A stretch of DNA of 64,000 nucleotides from Actinomyces sp. oral taxon 414 (GTDB taxonomy: Bacteria > Actinomycetota > Actinomycetes > Actinomycetales > Actinomycetaceae): positions 1,612,001 through 1,676,000 of the forward strand of contig NZ_CP012590.1 in the NCBI RefSeq assembly GCF_001278845.1, given 5' to 3'. Below are positions 54,790-64,000 of this stretch, piece after piece. The first letter of the stretch is position 1. Each line of letters begins with the position of its first letter. The translations under genes were made by a program, and so were the position numbers. Below the pieces are notes generated by a model that was not told the DNA's origin, made no database searches, and saw only the letters and a list, made by a program, of their open reading frames with translations.

Positions 54790-55440
54790 TCAGTCTACGA
54801 GGGCGTCCAGCAGGCCCCGGTCGGTCAGGTCGGCGCGCAGGCACCCGGCGCCGCGGAACAGGTGGGTGGCCAGGCCCAGGGCGGCGGCGGCGTCGGTATT
54901 GGCCGGGGAGTCGTCGACGAGGAGGACGCCGGCGGCGTCGAGCCCGTAGCGCTCCAGCAGCACCCGGAAGATGGCCGGGTCGGGCTTGGTCAGGTGCTCC
55001 TGGCCGGAGACGACGATCCCGCTGAAGCGCTCGAGCTGGGGCACGCGGGGGCGGCCGAAGGCGGCGAACAGCTCGTGGTTGAAGTTCGTCAGGGCGTACA
55101 GGCGGACCCCGGCGTCGAGCAGGTCGTCCACGACGGCGCCCACGCCGGGGACCGGGCCGGTGAGCGAGTCCGGGAAGTGGCGCCAGTAGTCGGCCAGGAG
55201 ATCGGCCCAGTCGGGGCGGTCGGGGCGGGCGCGCCCCAGGGCGGCGAGGATGTCGTCGAAGGGGACCCCGGCGTCGGCCATCTCGTTCCAGCGGGAGAAC
55301 TCCCCCTCGGCCACGAACTCCTCCCACGCCCGGGCGCTGCGCCGCCCCGCCAGCGCCCCGTGGGACTCCCAGGCGTACAGGACGTTGCCGTAGTCGAAGA
55401 CGACGGCCCCCGGTCGCCGCGCCGTGCCAGTGCCGGTCAT
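54790..55440 (-). CDS. HAD superfamily hydrolase (2-haloacid dehalogenase-like)
   Basis: A 216-residue HAD phosphatase. Motif I in the present gene is VVFDYGNVLYAWE, where the second Asp of DxD is replaced by Gly, the form seen in the YihX/HAD-1A3 group (FDxGNVL). Motif II is YALTNFNHELFAAF, motif III Lys in LTKPDPAIFRVLLERYG and motif IV LLVDDSPANTDAAAALG. Such proteins dephosphorylate sugar phosphates or nucleotides; the substrate is unknown. ATG at 55438-55440. Confidence 0.88.
   Translation of the reverse strand: MTGTGTARRPGAVVFDYGNVLYAWESHGALAGRRSARAWEEFVAEGEFSRWNEMADAGVPFDDILAALGRARPDRPDWADLLADYWRHFPDSLTGPVPGVGAVVDDLLDAGVRLYALTNFNHELFAAFGRPRVPQLERFSGIVVSGQEHLTKPDPAIFRVLLERYGLDAAGVLLVDDSPANTDAAAALGLATHLFRGAGCLRADLTDRGLLDALVD
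54792..54797 (-). promoter_or_regulatory. -10 box of fmt, leaderless type
   Basis: TAGACT (minus) ends 6 nt before the fmt ATG and overlaps the last codons of the HAD hydrolase gene. Confidence 0.4.
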
Positions 55441-55446
55441 GGGGGC

Positions 55447-55452
55447 ATTGTG
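55447..55452 (-). promoter_or_regulatory. -10 box of the HAD gene, leaderless type
   Basis: CACAAT (minus) ends 6 nt before the ATG. Confidence 0.35.
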
Positions 55453-55475
55453 GCACGCGCAGGCTCCGGTTGCGC

Positions 55476-57566
55476 TCACCACAGGACGGTGGGGTCGAGC
55501 TCGACGCGCACCGCCTCCTGGCGGTGCGCGGAGCGTTCGCGGGCCCACAGGGCCAGGGCGTCGGCCAGTTCGCGCCCCCGCGACGACGGGACGCGGATGA
55601 GGGCGCGGTGGACGGCCCCGGGCGGCGTCCCAGTCGACGGGCCGGGCGCGGCGTCGGGCGACGGGGGGCCGGGCGGGGCTCCGGCGCCTGGGGCGGGCAC
55701 GGGGCCGAGCACGTCCCAGTCGGCGGCCCGGGCGGCGTCCAGCAGGGCCCCGACGGCGCGGGGCGGGCCGTCCAGGCGGGCGCAGCGCCAGGCGGGCGGC
55801 AGGCGCAGCTCGGCGCGCTCGGCCAGCTCGCGGCGGGCGAAGCCGGCGTGGTCCCAGCGCACCAGGGCCTGGGAGACAGCCGCGTCGGCCCCGCCCAGCA
55901 GGATGACCCTGGCGTCGGCGCGGGCCAGGGCGACGGCGTTGGCCCACAGGCGCAGGGCCTCGCAGGCGGCGCCCAGCTGCGGGCGGGCCGACAGGGCGGC
56001 GCCGTCGAGCAGGAGGACGGCGCGGTAGCCGCCCTCGGCGACGGGCTCGGCGCCGGGGGTGGCCACGACGAGCCGGGGGCGGGAGTCGACCGCGGCGATG
56101 ACGCCGTGGTCCTCCCGGGCCCCGGAGACGACGACGGGCACGCCGGGGAAGGCGCGGCCGAGCTCCTCGCCGGTGCGCGTCGAGCCGACCCCGGTCATGC
56201 GCAGGGCGGACCCCCCGCAGGCGGGGCAGGTCCATGACGTGGCGGCGCGGGCGCACCAGCGGCAGCTCGTGGTGCCGTCGCGCCCCCGGGACAGGGGCCC
56301 GCCGCAGGCGGGGCAACGGGCGCCGGCGCGGCAGGTCCCGCAGGCCAGGCGCAGGACGTAGCCGCCGCGGGGCACCTGGACCAGGGCGGGGCCCCGCTCC
56401 AGGGCGCGGCGCAGGGCCCGGTGGGCCAGGGAGGGGATGCGGGCGCGGCCACTGGCGCCCTCGGCGTCGAGCTCGGGTGCGCCGGGGGCCTCGATGCGCG
56501 CCACGGCGCGGCGCACGAGGTTGCGCGGCGCACTCAGGTCGGCGGCCCAGCCCCGCTCGACGTAGCCGTGGGCCTCGACGCTGCGGGCGTGGCCGGCGAT
56601 GAGCAGGCCGGCGCCCTCCAGGCCGGAGCGCAGCGCCAGGACGGTGCGGGCGTGGACGTAGGGGGCGCGGGGCTCGTCGAGGCGGTCGTCGCCGTCGTCC
56701 CAGATGGCGGCCAGGCCCAGGCGGGGCACGGGGGCGAAGGCGGCGGCGCGGGTGCCCACCGCCAGGCGGGCGCGCCCCAGCAGGAGGCGCACGAAGGCGC
56801 GGTAGCGGCGGGCGGGGCCGTGCTCGGCGGACAGGACCTCGACCGGCTCGCCCTCCAGCTCGCGCTCCAGGCGCCGGGCCAGGGCCTCGGCCCGCGCGGT
56901 GGTGGCCACGACGACGAGCCCGCCGCGTCCGGAGGCCAGGGTCGCCCGCAGGGCCCGGGCGAGGAGGGTCTGCCAGGGGGCGACCAGGCCGGGGCGCCCG
57001 GGCAGGGCGGTCCACACGGCCCGCGGGCGGTGGCCGGCGGCGAGCTCGCCGAGCAGTTCGGGCCCGCCCAGGTAGGCGCCCCAGCCGGCGGCGTCGACGG
57101 GGGGCGGGCGCCAGACGGGCAGCGGCGGGGCGGGGCGCTCGCGCTCGGCGCGCTCGGCGGCCGCGTGCCGGGCGGGCACGGCCAGGCGCATCACGTCGGC
57201 GCGCGTGCCGGCGGCGCGGGCGGCCACGGCCCCGACCAGGCGCATGGTGGCCGGGGTGAGGACCGGCAGGTCGGAGACCACGCGCCCCAGGGGCGCCAGG
57301 CGTCCGGGGCGGGTGGTGGTGGCGCCGCGCTCCCAGATCCAGCCGCGCACGTCCTTGCCGCCGAAGCGCACGACGACGCGGGTGCCGATCCCGGCGGCGG
57401 CGTCCAGGCGGGGCGGGACGAGGTAGTCGAAGAGCCGGTCCAGGTGCGGCACGGGGCTGTCGAGCAGGACGCGGGCCACCGGGTCCGTCACGCCGTCGGC
57501 GGCCACGCGCCGCTCGGCGGGGGCGGGCACGGCGAGCAGGGCGTCCTGCCGGGCCAGTTCGCTCAC
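55476..57566 (-). CDS. priA: Primosomal protein N' (PriA), helicase-inactive actinobacterial type
   Basis: A 696-residue replication-restart protein. The 3'-DNA-binding domain (VARVLLDSPVPHLDRLFDYL, GTRVVVRFGGKDVRGWIWER) is normal. The helicase core has lost the Walker A Lys (ALPGRPGLVAPWQTLLARAL) and the DEAH box (AAIWDDGDDRLDEPRAPYVH), as known for actinobacterial PriA, so it probably acts as a structural primosome factor. The zinc region is intact: CGTCRAGARCPACGGPLSRG and CRWCARAATSWTCPACGG. The GTG has GGGGAGGGGG upstream. It follows metK by 34 bp. Confidence 0.92.
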   Translation of the reverse strand: MSELARQDALLAVPAPAERRVAADGVTDPVARVLLDSPVPHLDRLFDYLVPPRLDAAAGIGTRVVVRFGGKDVRGWIWERGATTTRPGRLAPLGRVVSDLPVLTPATMRLVGAVAARAAGTRADVMRLAVPARHAAAERAERERPAPPLPVWRPPPVDAAGWGAYLGGPELLGELAAGHRPRAVWTALPGRPGLVAPWQTLLARALRATLASGRGGLVVVATTARAEALARRLERELEGEPVEVLSAEHGPARRYRAFVRLLLGRARLAVGTRAAAFAPVPRLGLAAIWDDGDDRLDEPRAPYVHARTVLALRSGLEGAGLLIAGHARSVEAHGYVERGWAADLSAPRNLVRRAVARIEAPGAPELDAEGASGRARIPSLAHRALRRALERGPALVQVPRGGYVLRLACGTCRAGARCPACGGPLSRGRDGTTSCRWCARAATSWTCPACGGSALRMTGVGSTRTGEELGRAFPGVPVVVSGAREDHGVIAAVDSRPRLVVATPGAEPVAEGGYRAVLLLDGAALSARPQLGAACEALRLWANAVALARADARVILLGGADAAVSQALVRWDHAGFARRELAERAELRLPPAWRCARLDGPPRAVGALLDAARAADWDVLGPVPAPGAGAPPGPPSPDAAPGPSTGTPPGAVHRALIRVPSSRGRELADALALWARERSAHRQEAVRVELDPTVLW

Positions 57567-57600
57567 GCCCCCTCCCCGGTCCCCGCTCGGCGCCGCGCCG

Positions 57601-58812
57601 TCAGACGGCGGCCTGCAACGCCTGGGCGCAGTCGGTGGCCTCCCAGCTGAAGCCGGGCCTGCCGAAGTGGCCGTAGGCGCTGGTGGCCCTGTAGATGGGG
57701 CGCAGCAGGTCGAGCCGGGCGATCATGGCGGCCGGCCGCAGGTCGAAGACCTCCTCAATGGCGGCGCGGATCCGCTCCACCGGGACCGTGTGGGTGCCGA
57801 AGGTCTCAATGTGCAGGCCCACGGGGCGGGCCGAGCCGATGGCGTAGGCGACCTGGATCTCGCAGCGCCGGGCCAGGCCGGCGGCGACGACGTTCTTGGC
57901 GACCCAGCGCATGGCGTAGGAGGCGGAGCGGTCCACCTTCGAGGGATCCTTGCCGGAGAAGGCGCCGCCGCCGTGGCGCGCCATGCCGCCGTAGGTGTCG
58001 ACGATGATCTTGCGGCCGGTCAGCCCCACGTCCCCGGCGGGCCCGCCGATGACGAACCGGCCCGACGGGTTAATGAGGATCTGGGCGTCGGCGGCGTCCA
58101 GCTCCAGGCCCTTGGCCTCCTCGGCGGCGAGCACGGGGGCGATCACCTCGGTGGCGACGGCGTCGGTCAGGGCGGCCCGGCCCAGGTCCGGGTCGTGCTG
58201 GGCGGAGACGACGACGGCGGCCAGGCGGGCGGGCCGGTCCCCGTCGTAGTCGATGGTGACCTGCGTCTTGCCGTCGGGGCGCAGGCCGTCCACGACGCCC
58301 CGCTTGCGCACGAGCGCGAGCCGCTCGGCCAGGCGGTGGGCCAGGTGGATGGGCAGGGGCATGAGCTCGGCCGTGTCGGTGCAGGCGTAGCCGAACATGA
58401 GGCCCTGGTCGCCGGCGCCCTGGAGGTCGAGGGGGTCGCGGCCGGCCTCCTGGCGGGCCTGGAGGGAGGCGTCCACCCCGGCGGCGATGTCCGGGGACTG
58501 GCGGCCCACGGAGACCAGGACGTCGCAGGAGGCGCCGTCGAAGCCGACCTCGGGGGAGGTGTAGCCGATGGCGGCGATCTCCTCGTGCACGATCCGCGGA
58601 ATCTCCACGCGGGCGCTGGTGGTCACCTCGCCCGCCACGTGCACCAGGCCGGGCGTGGCCATGGTCTCCACCGCGACGCGGGCGGAGGGGTCCTGGGCCA
58701 GGATGGCGTCCAGGACGGCGTCGGAGATGCGGTCGCAGACCTTGTCGGGGTGGCCCTCGGTGACAGACTCCGAGGTGAACAGGCGGGAGGAGGGGCGGCG
58801 CGAGGCGGTCAC
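57601..58812 (-). CDS. metK: S-adenosylmethionine synthetase
   Basis: A 403-residue tetrameric enzyme making SAM from ATP and methionine. [20 protein letters not shown] holds the Met/ATP-binding His and Asp, [19 protein letters not shown] and [20 protein letters not shown] (P-loop-like GGGAFSGKD) are invariant. The C terminus ends [16 protein letters not shown] as expected. The GTG at 58810-58812 has TAGGGT 6 nt upstream, and no SAM riboswitch is seen in the short upstream gap. Confidence 0.96.
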   Translation of the reverse strand: MTASRRPSSRLFTSESVTEGHPDKVCDRISDAVLDAILAQDPSARVAVETMATPGLVHVAGEVTTSARVEIPRIVHEEIAAIGYTSPEVGFDGASCDVLVSVGRQSPDIAAGVDASLQARQEAGRDPLDLQGAGDQGLMFGYACTDTAELMPLPIHLAHRLAERLALVRKRGVVDGLRPDGKTQVTIDYDGDRPARLAAVVVSAQHDPDLGRAALTDAVATEVIAPVLAAEEAKGLELDAADAQILINPSGRFVIGGPAGDVGLTGRKIIVDTYGGMARHGGGAFSGKDPSKVDRSASYAMRWVAKNVVAAGLARRCEIQVAYAIGSARPVGLHIETFGTHTVPVERIRAAIEEVFDLRPAAMIARLDLLRPIYRATSAYGHFGRPGFSWEATDCAQALQAAV

Positions 58813-58818
58813 GGCCCC

Positions 58819-58824
58819 ACCCTA
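58819..58824 (-). promoter_or_regulatory. -10 box of metK, leaderless type
   Basis: TAGGGT (minus) ends 6 nt before the metK GTG. Confidence 0.5.
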
Positions 58825-58925
58825 CCGGCGGCCTCCGACGCCAATGGCGTGGCCTGGCGCACGCGGATCCCCGGGTCGGGATCGGCGCGCCGGCGGGCGC
58901 GATACCGTCCGACGCGCCGGACGGA

Positions 58926-60257
58926 TCAGCGCCCCAGGCGCCGGGCGATCAGGGCGATCAGGGCGCGGGCGACCTCGTCCTTGCTGCCGGCGGCGCGGGC
59001 GACCTCGGCGCCGGCGGCGTCGAGCACGACGACGGAGTTGGGCACGTCCCCGAAGCCGGTGGCGGGACCCACGGCGTTGACGGCCAGCAGGTCGGCGCCC
59101 TTGCGGCGGGCCTTGGCGGCCCCGTGGGCCAGGACGTCACCGGTCTCGTCGCCGGTCTCGGCGGCGAAGCCGACCAGGAGGGTGCGCCCGGGCGCGGGGC
59201 GGGGCGGGTCGGCGGCCAGGCCCGCCAGCACGTCGGGGTTGGCCACCAGCTCCAGGGCCGGGGGGGCGGGCTCGGCCCCATCGGGGCCCGGCGGAGGCTT
59301 CTTCAGCTTGACGTCCAGCGGGCGGGCGGGCCGGAAATCGGCCACCGCCGCGGCCATGACGACCGCGTCCGCGTCCCGGGCCGCGCCGCGCACGGCGTCG
59401 CGCAGCTCCAGGGCGGTTCCCACGGGGAGGATCTCGACGCCGCCGGGGACCAGGCCCAGGACCTCGGGGCCGATATTGGCCGCCACCAGGACAACGTCGG
59501 CCCCGGCGCGCGCGGCGGCCGCGGCCAGGGCGACGCCCTGGCGCCCCGAGGAGCGGTTGCCCAGGTAGCGCACCGGGTCGATCGGCTCGCGGGTCCCGCC
59601 CGCCGAGACGACCACGCGCAGTCCGGCCAGGGGCGCGCCCCCGCCCGGGGCGAGGGCCGCGGGATCCTCCGCGTCGTCGGCGCCGGAGGCGGTGGCGGCG
59701 GCGCGCGCGCCGCCCAGGACGGCCAGGGCCCGCTCGACGATCCGCTCGGGCTCGGGCAGTCGCCCCGCGCCCACGTCGCCGCCGGTCAGGGGCCCGATGT
59801 CGGGGTCGATGACCGTCAGGCCCCGGCGGCGCAGCGTCGCCACGTTCTCCGCCGTGGCCGGGTTGGTCCACATCTGGGTGTGCATGGCCGGGGCGAGGAC
59901 CACGGGCGCCCGCGTGGTCAGGATCGTGGCCGTCAGCAGGTCGTCGGCCCGGCCCGCCGCGACCCTGGCCAGCAGGTCGGCGGTGGCGGGCGCCACGACG
60001 ACCAGGTCGGCCCTCTCCCCCAGCGCCACGTGCGAGACGGCGGCCGGGTCGTCGAACAGGCCCGTGGACACCGGCCCCCCGGCGACGGCGGCCAGGGCGG
60101 GCGCCCCGATGAAGCGCAGGGCGGCGGCGGTGGCCACCACCTCGACCTCGTGGCCGGCGCGGCGCAGCAGCCGGATGACGGTCGGCGCCTTGTAGGCGGA
60201 CACGGAGCCGGCCACTCCCACGACGACGCGCCGCGCGCCGGCGCCGGTCGCGCTCAC
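58926..60257 (-). CDS. coaBC: Bifunctional phosphopantothenoylcysteine decarboxylase/synthetase
   Basis: A 443-residue enzyme for two steps of CoA synthesis. The CoaC half (about 1-190, flavoprotein) shows VVVGVAGSVSAYKAPTVIRL, the catalytic His in VSHVALGERADLVVVAPATA and the APAMHTQMWTNPATAENV clamp. The CoaB half has LRVVVSAGGTREPIDPVRYL, GNRSSGRQGVALAAAAARAG and a C-terminal DEVARALIALIARRLG. GTG start 8 nt after the rpoZ stop. CoA made here also feeds the AcpS/FAS system in this window. Confidence 0.95.
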   Translation of the reverse strand: MSATGAGARRVVVGVAGSVSAYKAPTVIRLLRRAGHEVEVVATAAALRFIGAPALAAVAGGPVSTGLFDDPAAVSHVALGERADLVVVAPATADLLARVAAGRADDLLTATILTTRAPVVLAPAMHTQMWTNPATAENVATLRRRGLTVIDPDIGPLTGGDVGAGRLPEPERIVERALAVLGGARAAATASGADDAEDPAALAPGGGAPLAGLRVVVSAGGTREPIDPVRYLGNRSSGRQGVALAAAAARAGADVVLVAANIGPEVLGLVPGGVEILPVGTALELRDAVRGAARDADAVVMAAAVADFRPARPLDVKLKKPPPGPDGAEPAPPALELVANPDVLAGLAADPPRPAPGRTLLVGFAAETGDETGDVLAHGAAKARRKGADLLAVNAVGPATGFGDVPNSVVVLDAAGAEVARAAGSKDEVARALIALIARRLGR

Positions 60258-60265
60258 CGGCCGGC

Positions 60266-60670
60266 TCAGAACTCGATATTGTCCAGGTCGCCCGGGGTCT
60301 GGGCGTCCTCGCCCGTCGCCAGGGGCGCCGTGTCCAGGGGGATGTCGGGGAACACGTCCGCCTCGGCGGCGCGGCGGGCCTCCTCGGCGGCGGCGCGCCG
60401 GGCGCGGGCGTCCTCGCCGGAGATGACCTCGAGCTTGTCGGCGGCGATCTCGCGCAGCGCCACGCTCAGGGGCTTCTCCTCCGGTTCGGTGTCCACCAGG
60501 GGCGGGAAGAACTCGAAGCGGTTCTCCTCCAGCTGCCGGGTGTAGGCGTTGATCTGGCGGGCGCGCTTGGCGGCCTCCACCACGAGCCCGTACTTCGAGT
60601 CGACCTTCTTGAGCAGGTCGTCGATGGGCGGGTTGGTGATGCCCTCGGGGCGGGCGGAGGTTCCGAGCAT
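60266..60670 (-). CDS. rpoZ: RNA polymerase omega subunit
   Basis: A 134-residue omega subunit that helps fold and hold beta'. The conserved core is [40 protein letters not shown] and [15 protein letters not shown]. The C terminus is extended by an acidic tail ([20 protein letters not shown]). The ATG at 60668-60670 has GAAAGCAGG upstream, and TAGACT about 43 nt upstream could be its -10. gmk-rpoZ-coaBC is the standard bacterial order. Confidence 0.95.
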   Translation of the reverse strand: MLGTSARPEGITNPPIDDLLKKVDSKYGLVVEAAKRARQINAYTRQLEENRFEFFPPLVDTEPEEKPLSVALREIAADKLEVISGEDARARRAAAEEARRAAEADVFPDIPLDTAPLATGEDAQTPGDLDNIEF

Positions 60671-60717
60671 GTGCGGCCTGCTTTCGTGGGTGCTGGCGGA
60701 CGAAGAGCGGATCAAGT

Positions 60718-61293
60718 CTAGCCCGACAGCCCCATCAGTCCCTCCAGTTCGTCCGTGGCGCGCGACACGGTGTCGTTGACAATGACGTGGTCGAACTCGC
60801 CGGCGGCCCCCAGCTCGACGCGGGCGGTGGCCAGGCGCCGGGCCCGCTCCCCCTCCCCCTCCGTGCCGCGGCCCGCAAGCCGGGCCACCAGCTCGTCCCA
60901 GCTGGGCGGGGCGACGAAGACCAGTCGGGCCCCGGGCATGGAGCGGCGCACCTGGCGGGCGCCGTCGAGATCGATCTCCACCAGCGCCGGGCGGCCGGCG
61001 TCGAGCTCGGCCTGGACGGGGCCGCGGGGCGTGCCGTAGCGGTGCAGGCCGTGGACCAGCGCCCACTCGAGCATCTGGCCGGTGGCGACGAGGCGGTCGA
61101 ATTCCTCGTCCGTGACGAAGCGGTAGTGCACCCCGTCGATCTCCCCGGGCCGCGGGGCGCGGGTGGTGGCGGACACGGACACGAACAGGTCGGGGTGGCG
61201 CCGGCGCAGCTCGGCGACGATCGTGCCCTTGCCGACGGCGGTGGGGCCCGCCAGGACGGTCAGGCGGCCGGGGGCGGGGCGGGGGTCGCTCAT
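60718..61293 (-). CDS. gmk: Guanylate kinase
   Basis: A 191-residue enzyme making GDP from GMP and ATP. The P-loop is [20 protein letters not shown], the GMP-binding segment [33 protein letters not shown], then [20 protein letters not shown]. The ATG at 61291-61293 ([16 protein letters not shown]) is chosen over a GTG 18 bp upstream because CATGAT lies at the leaderless distance. It lies between pyrF and rpoZ. Confidence 0.95.
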   Translation of the reverse strand: MSDPRPAPGRLTVLAGPTAVGKGTIVAELRRRHPDLFVSVSATTRAPRPGEIDGVHYRFVTDEEFDRLVATGQMLEWALVHGLHRYGTPRGPVQAELDAGRPALVEIDLDGARQVRRSMPGARLVFVAPPSWDELVARLAGRGTEGEGERARRLATARVELGAAGEFDHVIVNDTVSRATDELEGLMGLSG

Positions 61294-61299
61294 GGGCCC

Positions 61300-61305
61300 A
61301 TCATG
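61300..61305 (-). promoter_or_regulatory. -10 box of gmk, leaderless type
   Basis: CATGAT (minus) ends 6 nt before the ATG at 61293. Confidence 0.3.
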
Positions 61306-61343
61306 GCCCACGCCGGCCCGCCCCCGGGCACCGGCGCGGGGGC

Positions 61344-62239
61344 TCAGGCCCCCAGTGCGGCCGCCGCAGCCGCCGCGGCCCGCCGCGCCGCCGCCCGCAG
61401 CCCGTCGACGTCCGGGCCGGCCCTCAGCACGCCGCGGGACGTGGAGGCCAGGACCTGGGAGCGGGCCGGGCCGAAGACGGTCTCCAGTTCGGCGGCGCCC
61501 GCCCCCTGGGCGCCCACGCCCGGCGCCAGGAGGGGCCCGCCCGACCCGAGCAGGTCCAGGCCCAGTCCGGCCACCGCCCCGCCAGTGGTCGCCCCGATCA
61601 CCAGGCCCACGTCGCCCAGGACGCCGGCGGCCCGGGCGGCGGCGTTGGAGACGCTCACCCCCTCCACCACGCCGGCAGCCACCGAGCGCCCGTCCGCGCC
61701 CCGGGCGTGCTGGACGCCCGCCCCCTCCGGGTTGGAGGTCAGGGCCAGGACGAACGCGCCGCGCCCCGAGGCCGCCGCCGCCCCCAGGGCCGGGGCGAGG
61801 GACCCGTAGCCCAGGTAGGGCGAGAGGGTGATGGCGTCGGCGGCCAGGGGGGCGCCGTCAACCAGGTAGGCCTGGGCGTAGCCGGCCATGGTCGAGCCGA
61901 TGTCGCCGCGCTTGACGTCCAGGACGCTCAGCGTCCCGCACTGGCGCAGCGCCGCCAGGGTCTGCTCCAGGACGGCGATCCCGGCGGCCCCGTGCCGCTC
62001 GAAGAAGGCCGACTGCGGCTTGACGGCGGCCACCCGCCCGCCCACGGCCTCCACCACGCGCAGGCAGAAGTCCCGCAGGCCGGCCGCATCGTCGCCCAGG
62101 CCCCAGGCCTCCAGCAGCTGGCGGTGCGGGTCGATGCCCACGCACAGCGGCCCGTGCTCGGCCATGGCCGCGGCCAGGCGCGCCCCGAAGGGCGGGCGCC
62201 CGGGCCCCGGCCCCTCGTCCCGGCCCGTTCCCGTCCCGC

Positions 62240-62243
<4 letters not shown>
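61344..62243 (-). CDS. pyrF: Orotidine 5'-phosphate decarboxylase (type 2)
   Basis: A 299-residue enzyme for the last step of UMP synthesis. [40 protein letters not shown] and the catalytic [20 protein letters not shown] (Asp-x-Lys-Arg-Gly-Asp) are clear; [20 protein letters not shown] and [10 protein letters not shown] form the phosphate site. The DVKRGD form and the length place it in the long actinobacterial PyrF group. Its ATG overlaps the carB stop by 4 nt (ATGA). Confidence 0.95.

Positions 62244-64000
<1,757 letters not shown>

Overview
The window is very GC-rich actinobacterial chromosomal DNA, most likely from Actinomyces or a close relative in the Actinomycetaceae. The clues are a single-chain type I fatty-acid synthase next to acpS and an acyl-CoA carboxylase pair, RbpA, the pafB-pafC-tatA-tatC-helY block, a DUF3866 protein, a helicase-dead PriA, and many starts with an extended-type TANNNT box only 6-7 nt upstream (leaderless mRNAs). 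The species is inferred from gene content only; no rRNA gene is present and I saw no tRNA gene.

Region 1 (1-8.2 kb) is accessory. It holds the start of an ABC permease, a GNAT acetyltransferase, a lower-GC zinc-ribbon protein, an IS5-like transposase remnant, and a drug-efflux (MFS) gene that lost its 5' part and was then split by an intact IS630-type element at a TA dinucleotide. A second GNAT, a DJ-1/PfpI protein, a small acidic protein and about 1.3 kb of gene-free DNA packed with inverted repeats follow.

Region 2 (8.2-30 kb) is mostly housekeeping: pfkA, rbpA, a polyprenol-phosphate mannosyltransferase next to lnt, helY, a diacylglycerol kinase-like protein, tatC, tatA, pafC, pafB, hisE-hisG, and a two-gene flavin-uptake operon (ribX-ribY) preceded by an FMN riboswitch, then putP. 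Repeat-rich gaps lie at 14.4-14.8 and 22.4-23.2 kb.

Region 3 (30-44 kb) is the lipid operon, all on the minus strand: biotin carboxylase/BCCP, carboxyltransferase, the 9.5-kb type I FAS and AcpS. The carboxylase makes malonyl-CoA, AcpS arms the FAS carrier domain, and FAS makes acyl-CoA.

Region 4 (44-51.5 kb) is an accessory island of lower GC. Five genes (seven domains) encode paralogous proteins with a shared TrpMet/GluSerAspTrp-rich signature that I think are YezG/DUF600-like immunity proteins. Gene fragments lie among them, and an ISAs1-family element with a perfect 10-bp target duplication closes the island.

Region 5 (51.5-64 kb) is a dense minus-strand housekeeping run: rpe, rsmB, fmt, a HAD hydrolase, priA, metK, coaBC, rpoZ, gmk, pyrF and the 3' part of carB. 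It links pyrimidine and purine synthesis, CoA, SAM, translation initiation and replication restart.

The best candidates for something undescribed are the immunity-like paralogue array, at least four families of dispersed palindromic elements (two of them present twice in this window), an IS5-derived MITE-like element, and a riboflavin transporter operon that lacks its ATPase.
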